NCBI RefSeq assembly: GCF_900117425.1 | Contig: NZ_FPEH01000011.1 | Location: 1 to 64,000, forward strand | Reading direction: 5' to 3' | Length of the DNA: 64,000 nt | Source of the DNA: Novosphingobium sp. NDB2Meth1 | GTDB taxonomy: Bacteria > Pseudomonadota > Alphaproteobacteria > Sphingomonadales > Sphingomonadaceae | Notes under the pieces: generated by a model | The model's database searches: none | Told to the model about the DNA's origin: nothing | Seen by the model: the letters and a program-made list of their open reading frames with translations, nothing else | Shown here: piece after piece, positions 8,586 through 16,382 of the stretch | Layout of the letters: every line of letters starts with the position of its first letter | How positions within the stretch are numbered: the first letter of the stretch is position 1 | Translations under genes and position numbers: made by a program

Positions 8586-8613
8586 GCCCCGCCCGGCACC
8601 TGCCGGGCGGGGC
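8586..8613. terminator. Bidirectional hairpin terminator between DUF736 and XRE genes
   Basis: A perfect 13-bp inverted repeat (GCCCCGCCCGGCA, 8586-8598, and its complement, 8601-8613) with a 2-nt loop lies between two convergent stop codons. The T-tract on the plus side is short (CCTTTG), so efficiency is uncertain. Confidence 0.65.
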
Positions 8614-8623
8614 ATCGCCTTTG

Positions 8624-8848
8624 TCATGGATCTGCTGACGTCGTTTTTACAAGGAGTTCTGAGGCTTCAATGCCGAGCGCTATGGAAAGATGCTCAAGCT
8701 TGTCGACCGAGGCACTGTAGCGTCCACGCTCAAGGCTGCTGACATAGGTCCGATCGAGATGGGCCCGATGTGCAAGCTCCTCTTGCGACAGGCCAGCAGC
8801 CAACCGATAGCGTTTCAGATTCGCAGCCAGGACCTCGCGCAATTTCAT
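8624..8848 (-). CDS. XRE-family helix-turn-helix regulator
   Basis: A 74-residue protein consisting of one HTH domain. LRRYR-like helix 1 is followed by AAGLSQEELAHRAHLDRTYVSSLERGRYSASVDKLEHLSIALGI (about residues 17-61). This matches the canonical XRE/Cro motif, with SQEELA in the turn and SxLERG after the recognition helix. Such single-domain regulators control excision or transfer genes on ICEs. It is convergent with the DUF736 gene and divergent from the DUF2285 gene at 9069, so the 220-bp interval upstream of it probably holds both promoters. No clear operator was identified there. Confidence 0.88.
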   Translation of the reverse strand: MKLREVLAANLKRYRLAAGLSQEELAHRAHLDRTYVSSLERGRYSASVDKLEHLSIALGIEASELLVKTTSADP

Positions 8849-9068
8849 TGCACGAACTCACCACCGTTGCAGAGTATTTAACCACGGAGTATACTCTTCA
8901 AGACTGGAATTCGGCTGGGTTCAGCAGGCTGGCAACGCGCACGGGTTATCCGCGAGACGGTACAATTCTCTGCCCGTTGTCGAACAAGCCAAGTTTTTGC
9001 CATTTTGGTGGGTCTTGGTGCTAAGAGACTGTGGATGCAGAAACGAGTCGGAACCAAAGGCTCGGACC

Positions 9069-9335
9069 ATGATGATCGTTCCCTTTGAAGACAGCCCGCC
9101 TCACTCGAATACGGTAACGCCGTACGACGAGCGCCATTTTGTCACGTATTTACGGCTACTTGACGCCGCCGACGAAGGTGCGGAATGGACCGAAGTTGTG
9201 CAGATCATCTTTGGGATCGATCCTGCCCTGGAACCGGACCGGGCGCGTCAGTTCCATGAGACCCACCTCGAACGAGCACGCTGGATGACGTCCCACGGCT
9301 ACCGACATCTGCTCGTTAAAAGGCAAAGAGGCTGA
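9069..9335 (+). CDS. DUF2285-type DNA-binding protein (short form)
   Basis: An 88-residue protein. The start at ATG 9069 (or 9072) has AAAGG about 10 bp upstream. The body, YLRLLDAADEGAEWTEVVQIIFGIDPALEPDRARQFHETHLERARWMTSHGYRHLL, is the pattern of the DUF2285 family found near replication and transfer genes of alphaproteobacterial elements. These are predicted DNA-binding regulators. The gene begins a run of short regulatory genes leading to repA. Upstream (8849-9068) and downstream (9336-9492) are short non-coding gaps. Confidence 0.72.
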   Translation: MMIVPFEDSPPHSNTVTPYDERHFVTYLRLLDAADEGAEWTEVVQIIFGIDPALEPDRARQFHETHLERARWMTSHGYRHLLVKRQRG

Positions 9336-9492
9336 ATTCTCGGACACGGATTGGACCCCTTGCCCTAAACGCTCCGTCAGGATTTCTGCGCCTCCGGGCA
9401 TAAGCATCCCCAGATTTTGATACTTGCGGCTTACCGTGGGTTAACAAAGACTTGAAGCTTGGCCTTCTTGCCTGTGCTTTGCAGGGGTCTAT

Positions 9493-10267
9493 ATGCCCGG
9501 TGGTTCGTCATGGCGGTCACCATCGACCGCAGATCAGTATCGCGATCACGACCATGCGGACTTCGCGCAGGAATTCCTGCATCGTAATGCTGATTACCGC
9601 CGCGATTATGCCGAAACCCAAGAGCGCATTGCTCGCTTCCCATCAGTCGAACACCATGAAAAGGAGGGCCTGTCCCGGCGATGGGGCTTGAGCTTTCCCC
9701 ACGGACCCGCAAGCAAACCCCCGCGAGTGCCCGGCACTTTGGTCGCCCAGCGCATCGCCCGACGTGATCATCGTCGAAACCGCTAACCCGGACCTCCCGC
9801 TGATGTGGCTGTCGAGTTGGAAGCCGCTGGGAAGGGCATCGACATCCGACGGCAAGCATATCGTTTACACGAGGGGCAGTTGCAGACTGCGACTTTGCGT
9901 TCGATACCGAGCCGCCCTGCCCGTTCCCGCCGTCTCGATACCCTGCGATGAGACCTACGAACTGCGCATCGCAGCTGTCACGCGTATGCATCTGATAACG
10001 CGCGCCTCCAGCGCCGCATCCCACGGCGCTCACGTCATCACGCACAATCAACGGCTGCGGTTGAGCCGCTTCCTTGCCATTCACGACGCGCTAGGGGCGG
10101 GTGCGTCTTCACGTGACGTCGCCTACGGCCTGATTTTCCCCAATCACTGTCCTCTTGTCGGAGCGACCTGGAAAGCCTCGAGCGAGCGGCGGCAGGTTCT
10201 TCGGCTGATCGCCCAAGCGCGTAGCCTCGTCTCCTGCGGATATCGCGATATTCTCTTACACCGCTGA
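9493..10267 (+). pseudogene. DUF6499/DUF2285 transcriptional regulator, frameshifted
   Basis: The first frame (9493-~9730) encodes SWRSPSTADQYRDHDHADFAQEFLHRNADYRRDY and RRWGLSFPHGPASK. This is the N-terminal DUF6499 domain usual for a ~250-residue DNA-binding protein. The C-terminal DUF2285 part (VIIVETANPDLPL to the end, 9764-10267) is in the next frame. The frames join if one C is removed from the CCC at 9730-9732, giving VPALWSPSASPDVIIVE across the junction. So the gene carries a 1-bp insertion or a sequencing error. If real, the product is truncated after ~97 residues, although the C-terminal domain could start internally. Confidence 0.75.
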
Positions 10268-10397
10268 CCGAGACATTCGGGGTGACAGATTGCGGCACCC
10301 CCATTCGGTCACTCCCTGCCCATGCCAATCCTCCGCCAAAGCTCGCGAACCCCAGCGACAGCCCGCTGCTGCTGCCAACCTTCGCCGGAGCCTTGCC

Positions 10398-10670
10398 ATG
10401 GATGCCAGACCCACCCCCGTGACTGCACGATTTTTGCGGACGCCTGATGCTGCAGTGCACCTCGGGCTTTCGGCCCGCACACTCGAAAAGCACCGCTGTT
10501 TCGGGACGGGGCCGGTCTATCGCAAGCTCGGTGGCCGGATCGTCTATGCCGTGAGCGATCTCGACGCATGGGCAGAGCAAGGGTTGCGGCGGTCAACCAG
10601 CGATCCCGGCAAAGGCATCGTCCACCCAGCCAAGCGTCTTGATGGCTACACTCCGCCGGTCCGGCGCTGA
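10398..10670 (+). CDS. MerR/AlpA-type helix-turn-helix protein
   Basis: A 90-residue protein whose ATG at 10398 follows CGGAG. It contains ARFLRTPDAAVHLGLSARTLEKHRCFGTGPVYRKLGGRIVYAVSDLDAWAEQG. This is the winged HTH 'excisionase/AlpA' layout, with a recognition helix, the GPxYRKLGGRIxY wing and the SDLDAW helix. In related elements this gene lies directly upstream of repA. It may act as a regulator of replication or as an excision factor. It ends 8 bp before repA, so the two are probably co-transcribed. Confidence 0.82.
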   Translation: MDARPTPVTARFLRTPDAAVHLGLSARTLEKHRCFGTGPVYRKLGGRIVYAVSDLDAWAEQGLRRSTSDPGKGIVHPAKRLDGYTPPVRR

Positions 10671-10678
10671 GCCACGCC

Positions 10679-11572
10679 ATGCGACGCCTGTCCGCCTTCC
10701 CAGCCAAGCCAGCGCAGCTTGACCTGTTCGTGTCCCAGGGCCGCGATATTGCCGCGCGCGACGCGCAGGACCTGATGGCCTGGCCGTTCTTCAGCCTCGC
10801 CAAATCAAAGCGAGTCCGTCCGATCGATTTCCGGATGGGCGATGTTTCGATCCTCGTCGAGGCGACAGCCGAACATGGGATGGCGACTATCTGGGACGCT
10901 GATGTCCTCATCTGGGTAGCGAGCCAGATCGTCGAAGCGCGCGATGCCGGTCGGCCCACCTCGCGGCTGATCGCCGCTACACCTCACGAGATCCTTGCCT
11001 TCACCAGGCGGGGCACTGGCAAAGCCAGCTACGAGCGGCTGAAGGCCGGGCTGGATCGCCTGCAATCGACCACCATCGCGACCTCTATCCGCCAGCGTGA
11101 CGCGCGGCGGCGGCACCGCTTTTCGTGGATCAATGAGTGGAAAGAGCGTCTCGACCATTCGGGTCGCGCGCTCGGGATCGAGATGATCATCCCTGACTGG
11201 TTCTACGAAGGCGTGATCGATCAGGCGCTCGTGCTCACCATTGATGCCGACTACTTCGCACTGACCGGTGGTCTGGAGCGCTGGCTTTACCGCCTCGTGC
11301 GCAAGCATGGGGGCAAACAGCGCGGAGGCTGGAGCTTCGACTTCCAGCATCTGCACATGAAGTCAGGTGCGCTCTCGCCGCCGAAACGCTTCGCATTCGA
11401 GCTGCGCGACATCGTCCGCCGCCAAGCGCTGCCGGGATACACGCTCACCATCGAACATGCACTCGGCCGCGAACGGCTGCACTTTGTCGCTGTCCGGCCC
11501 GACCCGTTCGACGCCGCAATGCGCCGTCTCGGTCTGCGGACCACCAACCATCACCCTGTGGATATGTCATGA
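10679..11572 (+). CDS. repA: Replication initiator protein A (RPA family)
   Basis: A 297-residue protein of the RPA replication initiator family found on alphaproteobacterial plasmids. Recognisable segments are the N-terminal QLDLFVSQGRDIAARDAQDLMAWPFFSLAK, the RLIAATPHEILAFTRRGTGKASYERLKAGLDRLQSTTIATSIR winged-helix region, and GGLERWLYRLVRKHGG near residues 200-215. It should bind iterons and start replication of the element. Three 16-bp iteron-like repeats begin 8 bp after the stop codon, supporting a local origin. Its presence on a tRNA-integrated element points to autonomous replication after excision. Confidence 0.9.
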   Translation: MRRLSAFPAKPAQLDLFVSQGRDIAARDAQDLMAWPFFSLAKSKRVRPIDFRMGDVSILVEATAEHGMATIWDADVLIWVASQIVEARDAGRPTSRLIAATPHEILAFTRRGTGKASYERLKAGLDRLQSTTIATSIRQRDARRRHRFSWINEWKERLDHSGRALGIEMIIPDWFYEGVIDQALVLTIDADYFALTGGLERWLYRLVRKHGGKQRGGWSFDFQHLHMKSGALSPPKRFAFELRDIVRRQALPGYTLTIEHALGRERLHFVAVRPDPFDAAMRRLGLRTTNHHPVDMS

Positions 11573-11579
11573 TGCAGCA

Positions 11580-11642
11580 CGGACTATCAGGAACCGCCAC
11601 ACTCGGACCATCAGGAACCGGAAGTTCGGACTATCGGGAACC
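11580..11642 (+). repeat. Iterons (three copies of a 16-bp repeat) downstream of repA
   Basis: CGGACTATCAGGAACC at 11580, CGGACCATCAGGAACC at 11604 and CGGACTATCGGGAACC at 11627 are direct repeats spaced 24 and 23 bp apart, about two helical turns, each with one or no difference from consensus. They lie immediately after repA and are the expected initiator-binding sites. Confidence 0.82.
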
Positions 11643-11701
11643 GAAACGTCGTTCAAAGCCCCGGAAAACTTCAGCAATTTGCGCCCTTAACTATCCTAAC
11701 A

Positions 11702-11746
11702 AAGAATCCTTCGGATTCTTGCTAACGGCTGCGAGCCTGTGGACAA
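11702..11746. other. Predicted origin of replication: hairpin and DnaA-like box
   Basis: A perfect 8-bp hairpin (AAGAATCC, 11702-11709; GGATTCTT, 11713-11720; loop TTC) is followed by TGTGGACAA at 11738-11746. The complement of that, TTGTCCACA, differs from the DnaA-box consensus TTATCCACA at one position. With the adjacent iterons this suggests oriV spans about 11580-11750. The hairpin might also terminate repA transcription. Confidence 0.5.
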
Positions 11747-12258
11747 AAAGCGGTGCGACGCCCGAAAGGCCTGCCGACACGAGGATCGGCAATGACCCAC
11801 AGCTGACCCATGTGACACTGGTCTGGCGCGAGGGCCAGCATGAGGACTGGATCAAATTCGGTAGGCCCATTGCCGAACGGATCGTCAGCCGTAGCGAGCG
11901 GATCGAGAGCTATATGGCGGGCCAGGTGTTCGCCTTGGTCCGCTGGGCGTCCAACGACTATGGCACCGTCCGTTCAACCTTGGACGTCGTACAAGCTGTC
12001 TGCTTAGGCGAGCATTGCGCAACCGTGCCGCAGGTCGACCCCGGCGGAGAGCTGCTGCTTTCGGTCCATGGCTGGCCCAAAGTCGCGCAAATCTTCCGGC
12101 TGATCGATGCCATCGAAGCGTCAGGCATAGACGCCTGCGATGTTGCTCCGGAACATTGGCGACACATCCACAACAGGATGGCGGGCCGACTTACACCGCG
12201 TGAATACGGCCCCGCGCGGCACCAAGCCTGGCTCCAGCGCAAGGCACTTCTGTCATGA
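11719..12258 (+). CDS. DUF2840 domain-containing protein
   Basis: The conserved body LTHVTLVWREGQHEDWIKFGRPIAERIVSRSERIESYMAGQVFALVRWASNDYGTVRSTLDVVQA ... SVHGWPKVAQIFRLIDAIE is the DUF2840 pattern, a ~150-180 residue family from conjugative elements with unknown function. The start is uncertain. The frame is open back to ATG 11569, which overlaps repA and the iterons. The TTG at 11719 or a GTG at 11812 are alternatives, and none has a good ribosome-binding site. It overlaps the S26 peptidase gene by 4 bp and so belongs to the same transcript. Confidence 0.7.
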   Translation: MLTAASLWTKSGATPERPADTRIGNDPQLTHVTLVWREGQHEDWIKFGRPIAERIVSRSERIESYMAGQVFALVRWASNDYGTVRSTLDVVQAVCLGEHCATVPQVDPGGELLLSVHGWPKVAQIFRLIDAIEASGIDACDVAPEHWRHIHNRMAGRLTPREYGPARHQAWLQRKALLS

Positions 12259-12833
12259 AACGCCGCAGCATGATATTTGCAGCCGTCGTAGGTTGCGCAA
12301 CGCTCACGACGTTGGCCGTGCCAGTCGCGCGCTTCGCCGTGTGGAATGCGACCGCCTCGGTCCCCACCGGGCTCTACGCCATCCGTGGCAGGGCGAGCCT
12401 GCACGTCGGCGAGCGGGTCGCCATTGAGCCGCCGCCCGAACTGCGCCGCTTGCTCGCCGAACGGCATTATCTCCCGACAGGCATGCCGCTGCTGAAGCGC
12501 ATCGCAGCTGTGCGCGGCCAGCGCGTCTGCCGTGATGCTTTGAGCATTACGATTGACGGCCAATATGTCGGCGCGGCGCGTCCGCGCGACCGTCTGGCGC
12601 GCCCATTGCCAACTTGGGCGGGATGCCATGTGCTGCGCACCGGCGAGCTATTCGTAATGAACCCGGCAGCGCCCGACAGTTTCGATGGGCGCTATTTCGG
12701 CGTGCTGCGTCCGACCCATGTCATTGGTCGCGCGGCCCCAGTCTGGACCGATGAGGCGGGCAACGGCGACCACGTCTGGTTTGCCGACCCGCGCGCCGCC
12801 GACACTTCCTTACCCTCAACCCAAGGAGATTGA
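12255..12833 (+). CDS. S26 family conjugal transfer signal peptidase (TraF-like)
   Basis: A 192-residue protein with an N-terminal membrane anchor (residues ~5-30, AAVVGCATLTTLAVPVARF). The S26 catalytic serine is in SVPTGLY (about residue 36) and the general-base lysine in LLKRIAA (about residue 80). TraF-type peptidases process and cyclise the TrbC pilin in P-type transfer systems, which fits the trbC gene at 35396. A later GELFVMN.APDSFDGRYFG region matches the box D/E part of the family. It overlaps DUF2840 upstream by 4 bp and precedes the second DUF736 gene by 4 bp. Confidence 0.88.
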   Translation: MKRRSMIFAAVVGCATLTTLAVPVARFAVWNATASVPTGLYAIRGRASLHVGERVAIEPPPELRRLLAERHYLPTGMPLLKRIAAVRGQRVCRDALSITIDGQYVGAARPRDRLARPLPTWAGCHVLRTGELFVMNPAAPDSFDGRYFGVLRPTHVIGRAAPVWTDEAGNGDHVWFADPRAADTSLPSTQGD

Positions 12834-12837
12834 ACCC

Positions 12838-13167
12838 ATGCGTATCGGAACTTTTCGTGCCGCCGACGGCGGCTACAGCGGGCAACTGCAGACGCTGTCG
12901 CTCAGCATTGAGATCTCACTCGTCCCGGCAGACCCATCGGACAGTGAGAACGCTCCGGACTTCCGTGTGGTTGCTGGCGAAGATGAAGACGCGCGCGAAG
13001 TCGGCGCAGGCTGGAAGCATGTCGGAGAGAAGGCGGGCGACTATGTCAGCTTGCAGATTGATGATCCTGCGTTCGCGCAACCGCTACGCGCCAACCTGTT
13101 CAAGGGCGATGACAATGGCCATGTTTTGGTGTGGTCGCGTCCAGCGCGGCGCGAAAAGGCGAACTGA
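12838..13167 (+). CDS. DUF736 domain-containing protein (second copy)
   Basis: A 109-residue protein beginning MRIGTFRAADGGYSGQLQTLSL, with AAGGAG upstream. It shows the DUF736 features IGTF, VGAGWKHVGEKAGDYVSLQIDDPAFAQPLRANLF and VLVWSRPAR. It is clearly diverged from the copy at 8254-8574 (RIVPEASDNENAP against VPADPSDSENAP). It sits in the transfer-associated operon between the signal peptidase and the lytic transglycosylase, the usual place for this version. Function unknown. Confidence 0.9.
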   Translation: MRIGTFRAADGGYSGQLQTLSLSIEISLVPADPSDSENAPDFRVVAGEDEDAREVGAGWKHVGEKAGDYVSLQIDDPAFAQPLRANLFKGDDNGHVLVWSRPARREKAN

Positions 13168-13170
13168 GCC

Positions 13171-13872
13171 ATGCAGCTACGCCGCCTGGGCTTCGCCACG
13201 TGGGCTGCGCTCGCTATGTTCGGTGCCGCGCCTGCCTTTGGGCAGGACACTGCCGAACCGGCAGCGCCGCGCACCGTCGACATTGCAGTGCACGTCGCCG
13301 AGGCATCGCTGCGTTTCGGCATCCCGGAGCAATGGATCTATGCGGTCATGCGGGCCGAGAGCGCTGGCCGGATCGGCGCGGTATCGTCGGCCGGAGCGAT
13401 GGGGCTGATGCAGCTCATGCCCGGAACCTGGGCGCGCCAGCGCGCTCGTTTCGGTCTCGGCAGCGATCCGTTCGACCCGCGCGACAACATCTTGGCAGGC
13501 ACCAGCTATCTTCGCGAAATGTACGACAGTTACGGCGCCTACGGCATGCTCGCCGCGTATAATGCAGGCCCCGGGCGCTATCAGGAGTGGCGCGATCGCG
13601 GCCGCCCGCTTCCTGCCGAGACCCGCGCTTATGTCGCAAAGATCGCACCTATCCTGCAATCGGACAACACGGCCACTGTCGTCGCCAGCGCGCCAACTGT
13701 GCAGCCACAGCGCATTGCGTGGACACAAAGCCGACTATTCGCGGCGCGAACTGCCGCGGCTGAGGCAACACCGAGCGCGGACATCGGCAAAGAAGCGGCG
13801 GCTGCGCCCCCTGCTCCGCTGCGTCCGCACGGCGGCCTTTTCGTTCCCGTCTCGGGGAATCGCGACCAGTGA
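13171..13872 (+). CDS. Lytic transglycosylase (SLT domain), conjugation-associated
   Basis: A 233-residue protein with a signal peptide (residues 1-24, ending PAFGQ). The SLT domain has the catalytic glutamate in AVMRAESAG (about residue 54), the SSAGAMGLMQLMPGTW motif near 69-84, and AYNAGPGRYQEW near 128-140. Such periplasmic enzymes (VirB1/TrbN-like) cut peptidoglycan locally to let the transfer channel assemble. The C-terminal ~60 residues are alanine/proline-rich and probably disordered. It starts 3 bp after DUF736. Confidence 0.9.
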   Translation: MQLRRLGFATWAALAMFGAAPAFGQDTAEPAAPRTVDIAVHVAEASLRFGIPEQWIYAVMRAESAGRIGAVSSAGAMGLMQLMPGTWARQRARFGLGSDPFDPRDNILAGTSYLREMYDSYGAYGMLAAYNAGPGRYQEWRDRGRPLPAETRAYVAKIAPILQSDNTATVVASAPTVQPQRIAWTQSRLFAARTAAAEATPSADIGKEAAAAPPAPLRPHGGLFVPVSGNRDQ

Positions 13873-13978
13873 TGGGCCTCCTGCGCATCTGGCGCGTCAT
13901 GGCGTGGCCTGGCGCAAAATTGTGCGGAAGCGGAGTGACAGGAAAGGATGGGTCAGGAGGATGGCAAGATGAAAGCGG

Positions 13979-14098
13979 AGCCAGCCGCCGAGGTGTGGGG
14001 CCGCAGAATTGCGGGATTTTCACAGCCAGCCGCCCTGCCCCATGGCTGGCTCCAGTCTCGATAATTGTCGCAATTCCGCCGTTCAACGAGCCAGCCGC
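13979..14098. other. Candidate origin of transfer (oriT)
   Basis: The 247-bp non-coding interval before the relaxase has three direct copies of AGCCAGCCGC (13979-13988, 14024-14033, 14089-14098) and one inverted AGCCAGCC (14044-14051). It also has an 8-bp inverted repeat, GAATTGCG (14006-14013) and CGCAATTC (14069-14076). Repeat-rich DNA directly upstream of a relaxase gene is typical of oriT. The nic site itself is not identified. Confidence 0.5.
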
Positions 14099-14119
14099 TG
14101 TATCGCATCGCTTGACCTC

Positions 14120-15865
14120 ATGAGTGATGACGATCTGGAAATCAGGCCTGGGCGCATCCGAGATCGCAGTTCCGGCCAAGGCAAAGCGCGCACACTCAAA
14201 GCCCAACTGCGGGCACTTGCCAACCGGTCAGGCTGCGGCGGCCGGGCGGGTGGTTCCGCATCGCGACGTAGCACAGGTCGCCTTGCCCGAGGCCGCATCG
14301 CAAGCCTGCAGGCAAGCTCCCGCGCAAGTCAGCGCCGTGTGATCGTCAAGGCGAGGATCGTGCGGCATCGCGGGGCTCGCTTCACTGCCGCGCCGCTGGC
14401 AAAGCACCTGACCTATCTCAAGCGCGATGGCGTGACCCGCGACGGGAAGGATGCGGCGCTGTTCGGCAGCGGCGACGAGACCGTCGACGGCGGAGCCTTC
14501 GCCGAGCGCTGCGCCGATGACCGTCACCATTTCCGTTTCATTGTTTCGCCCGAAGACACGGCCGAACTGGCCGATGTGCGGAGCTTTACCCGAGACCTGC
14601 TGAGCCAGATGGAAAGGGATCTTGGCACAGGTCTCGACTGGGTCGCCGTTGACCATTGGAACACCGACAATCCCCACATCCACATTCTGGTACGCGGCAA
14701 GGCCGACGATGGCCGCGACCTGGTTATCGACCGCAGCTACATCAGCGAGGGCATGCGGGCTCGTGCCGCGCAGCTGGTGACCATGGAACTGGGCGCACGG
14801 ACCCAGCAGGACATTGATCGAAGCTTGGCCCGCGAGGTGCAGGCCGATCGCTGGACCGGTCTTGATCGCCAGCTGCAAACGCTTGGTGACGGCCTCGGCG
14901 GCGTAGTCGACCTGCGCCCCGATCCGCAGCGGATCGCCAACCCGGCCAACCAGCATCTCATCGGCCGCGCCACAAAACTCGAACGCATGGGCCTGGCAGA
15001 CAAGATTGCGCCTGGCTGCTGGCGGTTGAAGCCAACACTCGAGCAGACTTTGCGGGAGCTTGGCACCAGAGGTGATATGATCAAGAGGATGCACCGCGCC
15101 ATGACCGGGCACGGCCTTGCCGCTGAAGCGGGTCGATTTGCCCTTCATGATGAAAGGGCGAGCGAGCCCGTCATCGGGCGACTGGTCGAGCGCGGCCTGC
15201 ACAATGAGTTGACCGGTCAGGCCTACGCCGTGGTCGATGGCGTGGATGGCAGGGTCCATCATTGCAAATTCTCCGACATCGACATGACCGGTGATGCTGC
15301 GCCGGGCGCAATCGTCGAGCTTCGCTCCTGGACTGACCGGCGCGGCCGCGAGCAATCCTCGCTCCTGACCCATTCCGATCGCGATCTTGCTACCCAGGAG
15401 CGCAGCCGCGGAGCCACCTGGCTCGACAAGCAATTGATTGCATCGGAGCCGCTGCCGCTCGGTCCAGGCTTTGGCAGCGAAGTCGAAGCAGCGAAAACGC
15501 GCCGGCTCGATTATCTGGAAAGCGAGGGTCTTGCCCAGCGGCGCGGTGACCGCTTCGCCCTGTCCCGCAATCTGCTTGGCACCTTGCGCGAGCGCGACCT
15601 TGCCGACGCTGGTGCAGCACTTTCGCGTGAACATGGCTTGCCACACCGCCAAAGCCGATCATCCGGTGAGATGTCAGGCGTCTATCGCCAACGCATCCAA
15701 CTCGCTTCGGGCCGCTTTGCGATGATCGACGATGGCCTTGGGTTTTCGCTAGTCCCCTGGTCAAAGCAGCTCGATCGGCATCTCGGGCACTATGTGAGCG
15801 GCCAGCCGCGGTCTGGTGGTGGCATCGAATGGACACTGGGCCGAAGCAGGTCGATCGAGATATGA
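14120..15865 (+). CDS. Relaxase/mobilization nuclease with DUF3363 domain (VirD2-like)
   Basis: A 581-residue protein, starting MSDDDLEIRPGRI at ATG 14120. The N-terminal half shows the relaxase fold: HRGARFTAAPLAKHLTYLKRDG, HHFRFIVSPED, and the histidine-rich metal motif VAVDHWNTDNPHIHILVRGK (about residues 175-194). The catalytic tyrosine cannot be assigned with certainty. The C-terminal half is the DUF3363 region (GHYVSGQPRSGGGIEWTLGRSRSIE at the end). It should nick oriT and pilot the transferred strand to TraG. An upstream in-frame ATG at 14009 lies inside the oriT candidate and is less likely. Confidence 0.9.
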   Translation: MSDDDLEIRPGRIRDRSSGQGKARTLKAQLRALANRSGCGGRAGGSASRRSTGRLARGRIASLQASSRASQRRVIVKARIVRHRGARFTAAPLAKHLTYLKRDGVTRDGKDAALFGSGDETVDGGAFAERCADDRHHFRFIVSPEDTAELADVRSFTRDLLSQMERDLGTGLDWVAVDHWNTDNPHIHILVRGKADDGRDLVIDRSYISEGMRARAAQLVTMELGARTQQDIDRSLAREVQADRWTGLDRQLQTLGDGLGGVVDLRPDPQRIANPANQHLIGRATKLERMGLADKIAPGCWRLKPTLEQTLRELGTRGDMIKRMHRAMTGHGLAAEAGRFALHDERASEPVIGRLVERGLHNELTGQAYAVVDGVDGRVHHCKFSDIDMTGDAAPGAIVELRSWTDRRGREQSSLLTHSDRDLATQERSRGATWLDKQLIASEPLPLGPGFGSEVEAAKTRRLDYLESEGLAQRRGDRFALSRNLLGTLRERDLADAGAALSREHGLPHRQSRSSGEMSGVYRQRIQLASGRFAMIDDGLGFSLVPWSKQLDRHLGHYVSGQPRSGGGIEWTLGRSRSIEI

Positions 15866-15895
15866 TGTGGCAAGCTGACCGGTACCAGTCCAATC

Positions 15896-15925
15896 TTGAC
15901 AAACGCACCATGTGATGCGTATGTT
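15896..15925 (+). promoter_or_regulatory. Promoter of the Xre/RES toxin-antitoxin operon
   Basis: TTGACA (15896-15901) and TATGTT (15920-15925) are separated by 18 bp and lie 20 bp upstream of the antitoxin ATG. The spacer contains an imperfect palindrome (CGCA...TGCG, 15904-15919) that could be the antitoxin operator. Confidence 0.6.
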
Positions 15926-15944
15926 CGCGTCAGGAGAAACGACC

Positions 15945-16382
15945 ATGGCAAGCGCAGCAATCACCCATCAAACGGCCCCGGCAGCAGCAGGCCTGCAGAC
16001 CTTTTCGAGCGACGGCGACCGCAAGCGTCTGACCGGCGCGGCGGTCAAGGCCGTGTTGCGGCTCGTCGATGCCTGGGGTGGCAGCAATGCCGAAGGTGCC
16101 GCGCTGCTCGGCGTGTCCGAGAGCACATGGGACCGGATCAAGGCCGGCAAATGGGATGGCACCTTGAGCCAGGACCAGCTGACCCGTGCCTCGGCCTTGA
16201 TCGGTGTGTTCAAGGGGCTGCACCTGCTGTTCGCCGATGCGATGGCCGACCGTTGGCCGCGCCTACCCAACCGGGCGCCGGTGTTCGGCGCGAAGTCGCC
16301 GGTCGAAGCGATGATCGAAGGCGGTATCCCCCGGATGCTTGAGACCCGGCAGTATATCGACGCTCTGCGTGGCGGGCTCTGA
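15945..16382 (+). CDS. Xre/MbcA/ParS-type antitoxin
   Basis: A 145-residue protein with CAGGAG upstream of ATG 15945. An N-terminal Xre-like HTH region (VKAVLRLVDAWGGSNAEGAALLGVSESTWDRIKAGKWDGTLSQDQLTRASALIGVFKGLHLLF, ~40-100) is followed by the MbcA/ParS toxin-binding part. The latter ends FGAKSPVEAMIEGGIPRMLETRQYIDALRGG, the conserved 'SPVEALI..G' and 'YLDALRGG' tail. It neutralises the RES toxin encoded by the overlapping downstream gene and represses the operon. Placed between relaxase and traG, it probably stabilises the element in the host. Confidence 0.9.
   Translation: MASAAITHQTAPAAAGLQTFSSDGDRKRLTGAAVKAVLRLVDAWGGSNAEGAALLGVSESTWDRIKAGKWDGTLSQDQLTRASALIGVFKGLHLLFADAMADRWPRLPNRAPVFGAKSPVEAMIEGGIPRMLETRQYIDALRGGL

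Noticed and set aside
9069..10267. Duplicate of a single DUF2285 gene
   Set aside because: The 88-residue protein and the frameshifted longer protein share only the general family type. They are usually separate neighbours in such elements and not a recent duplication.
14228..15652. A 474-codon open frame on the minus strand inside the relaxase gene
   Set aside because: No recognisable motif. The plus strand carries the relaxase and DUF3363 signatures over the same bases.
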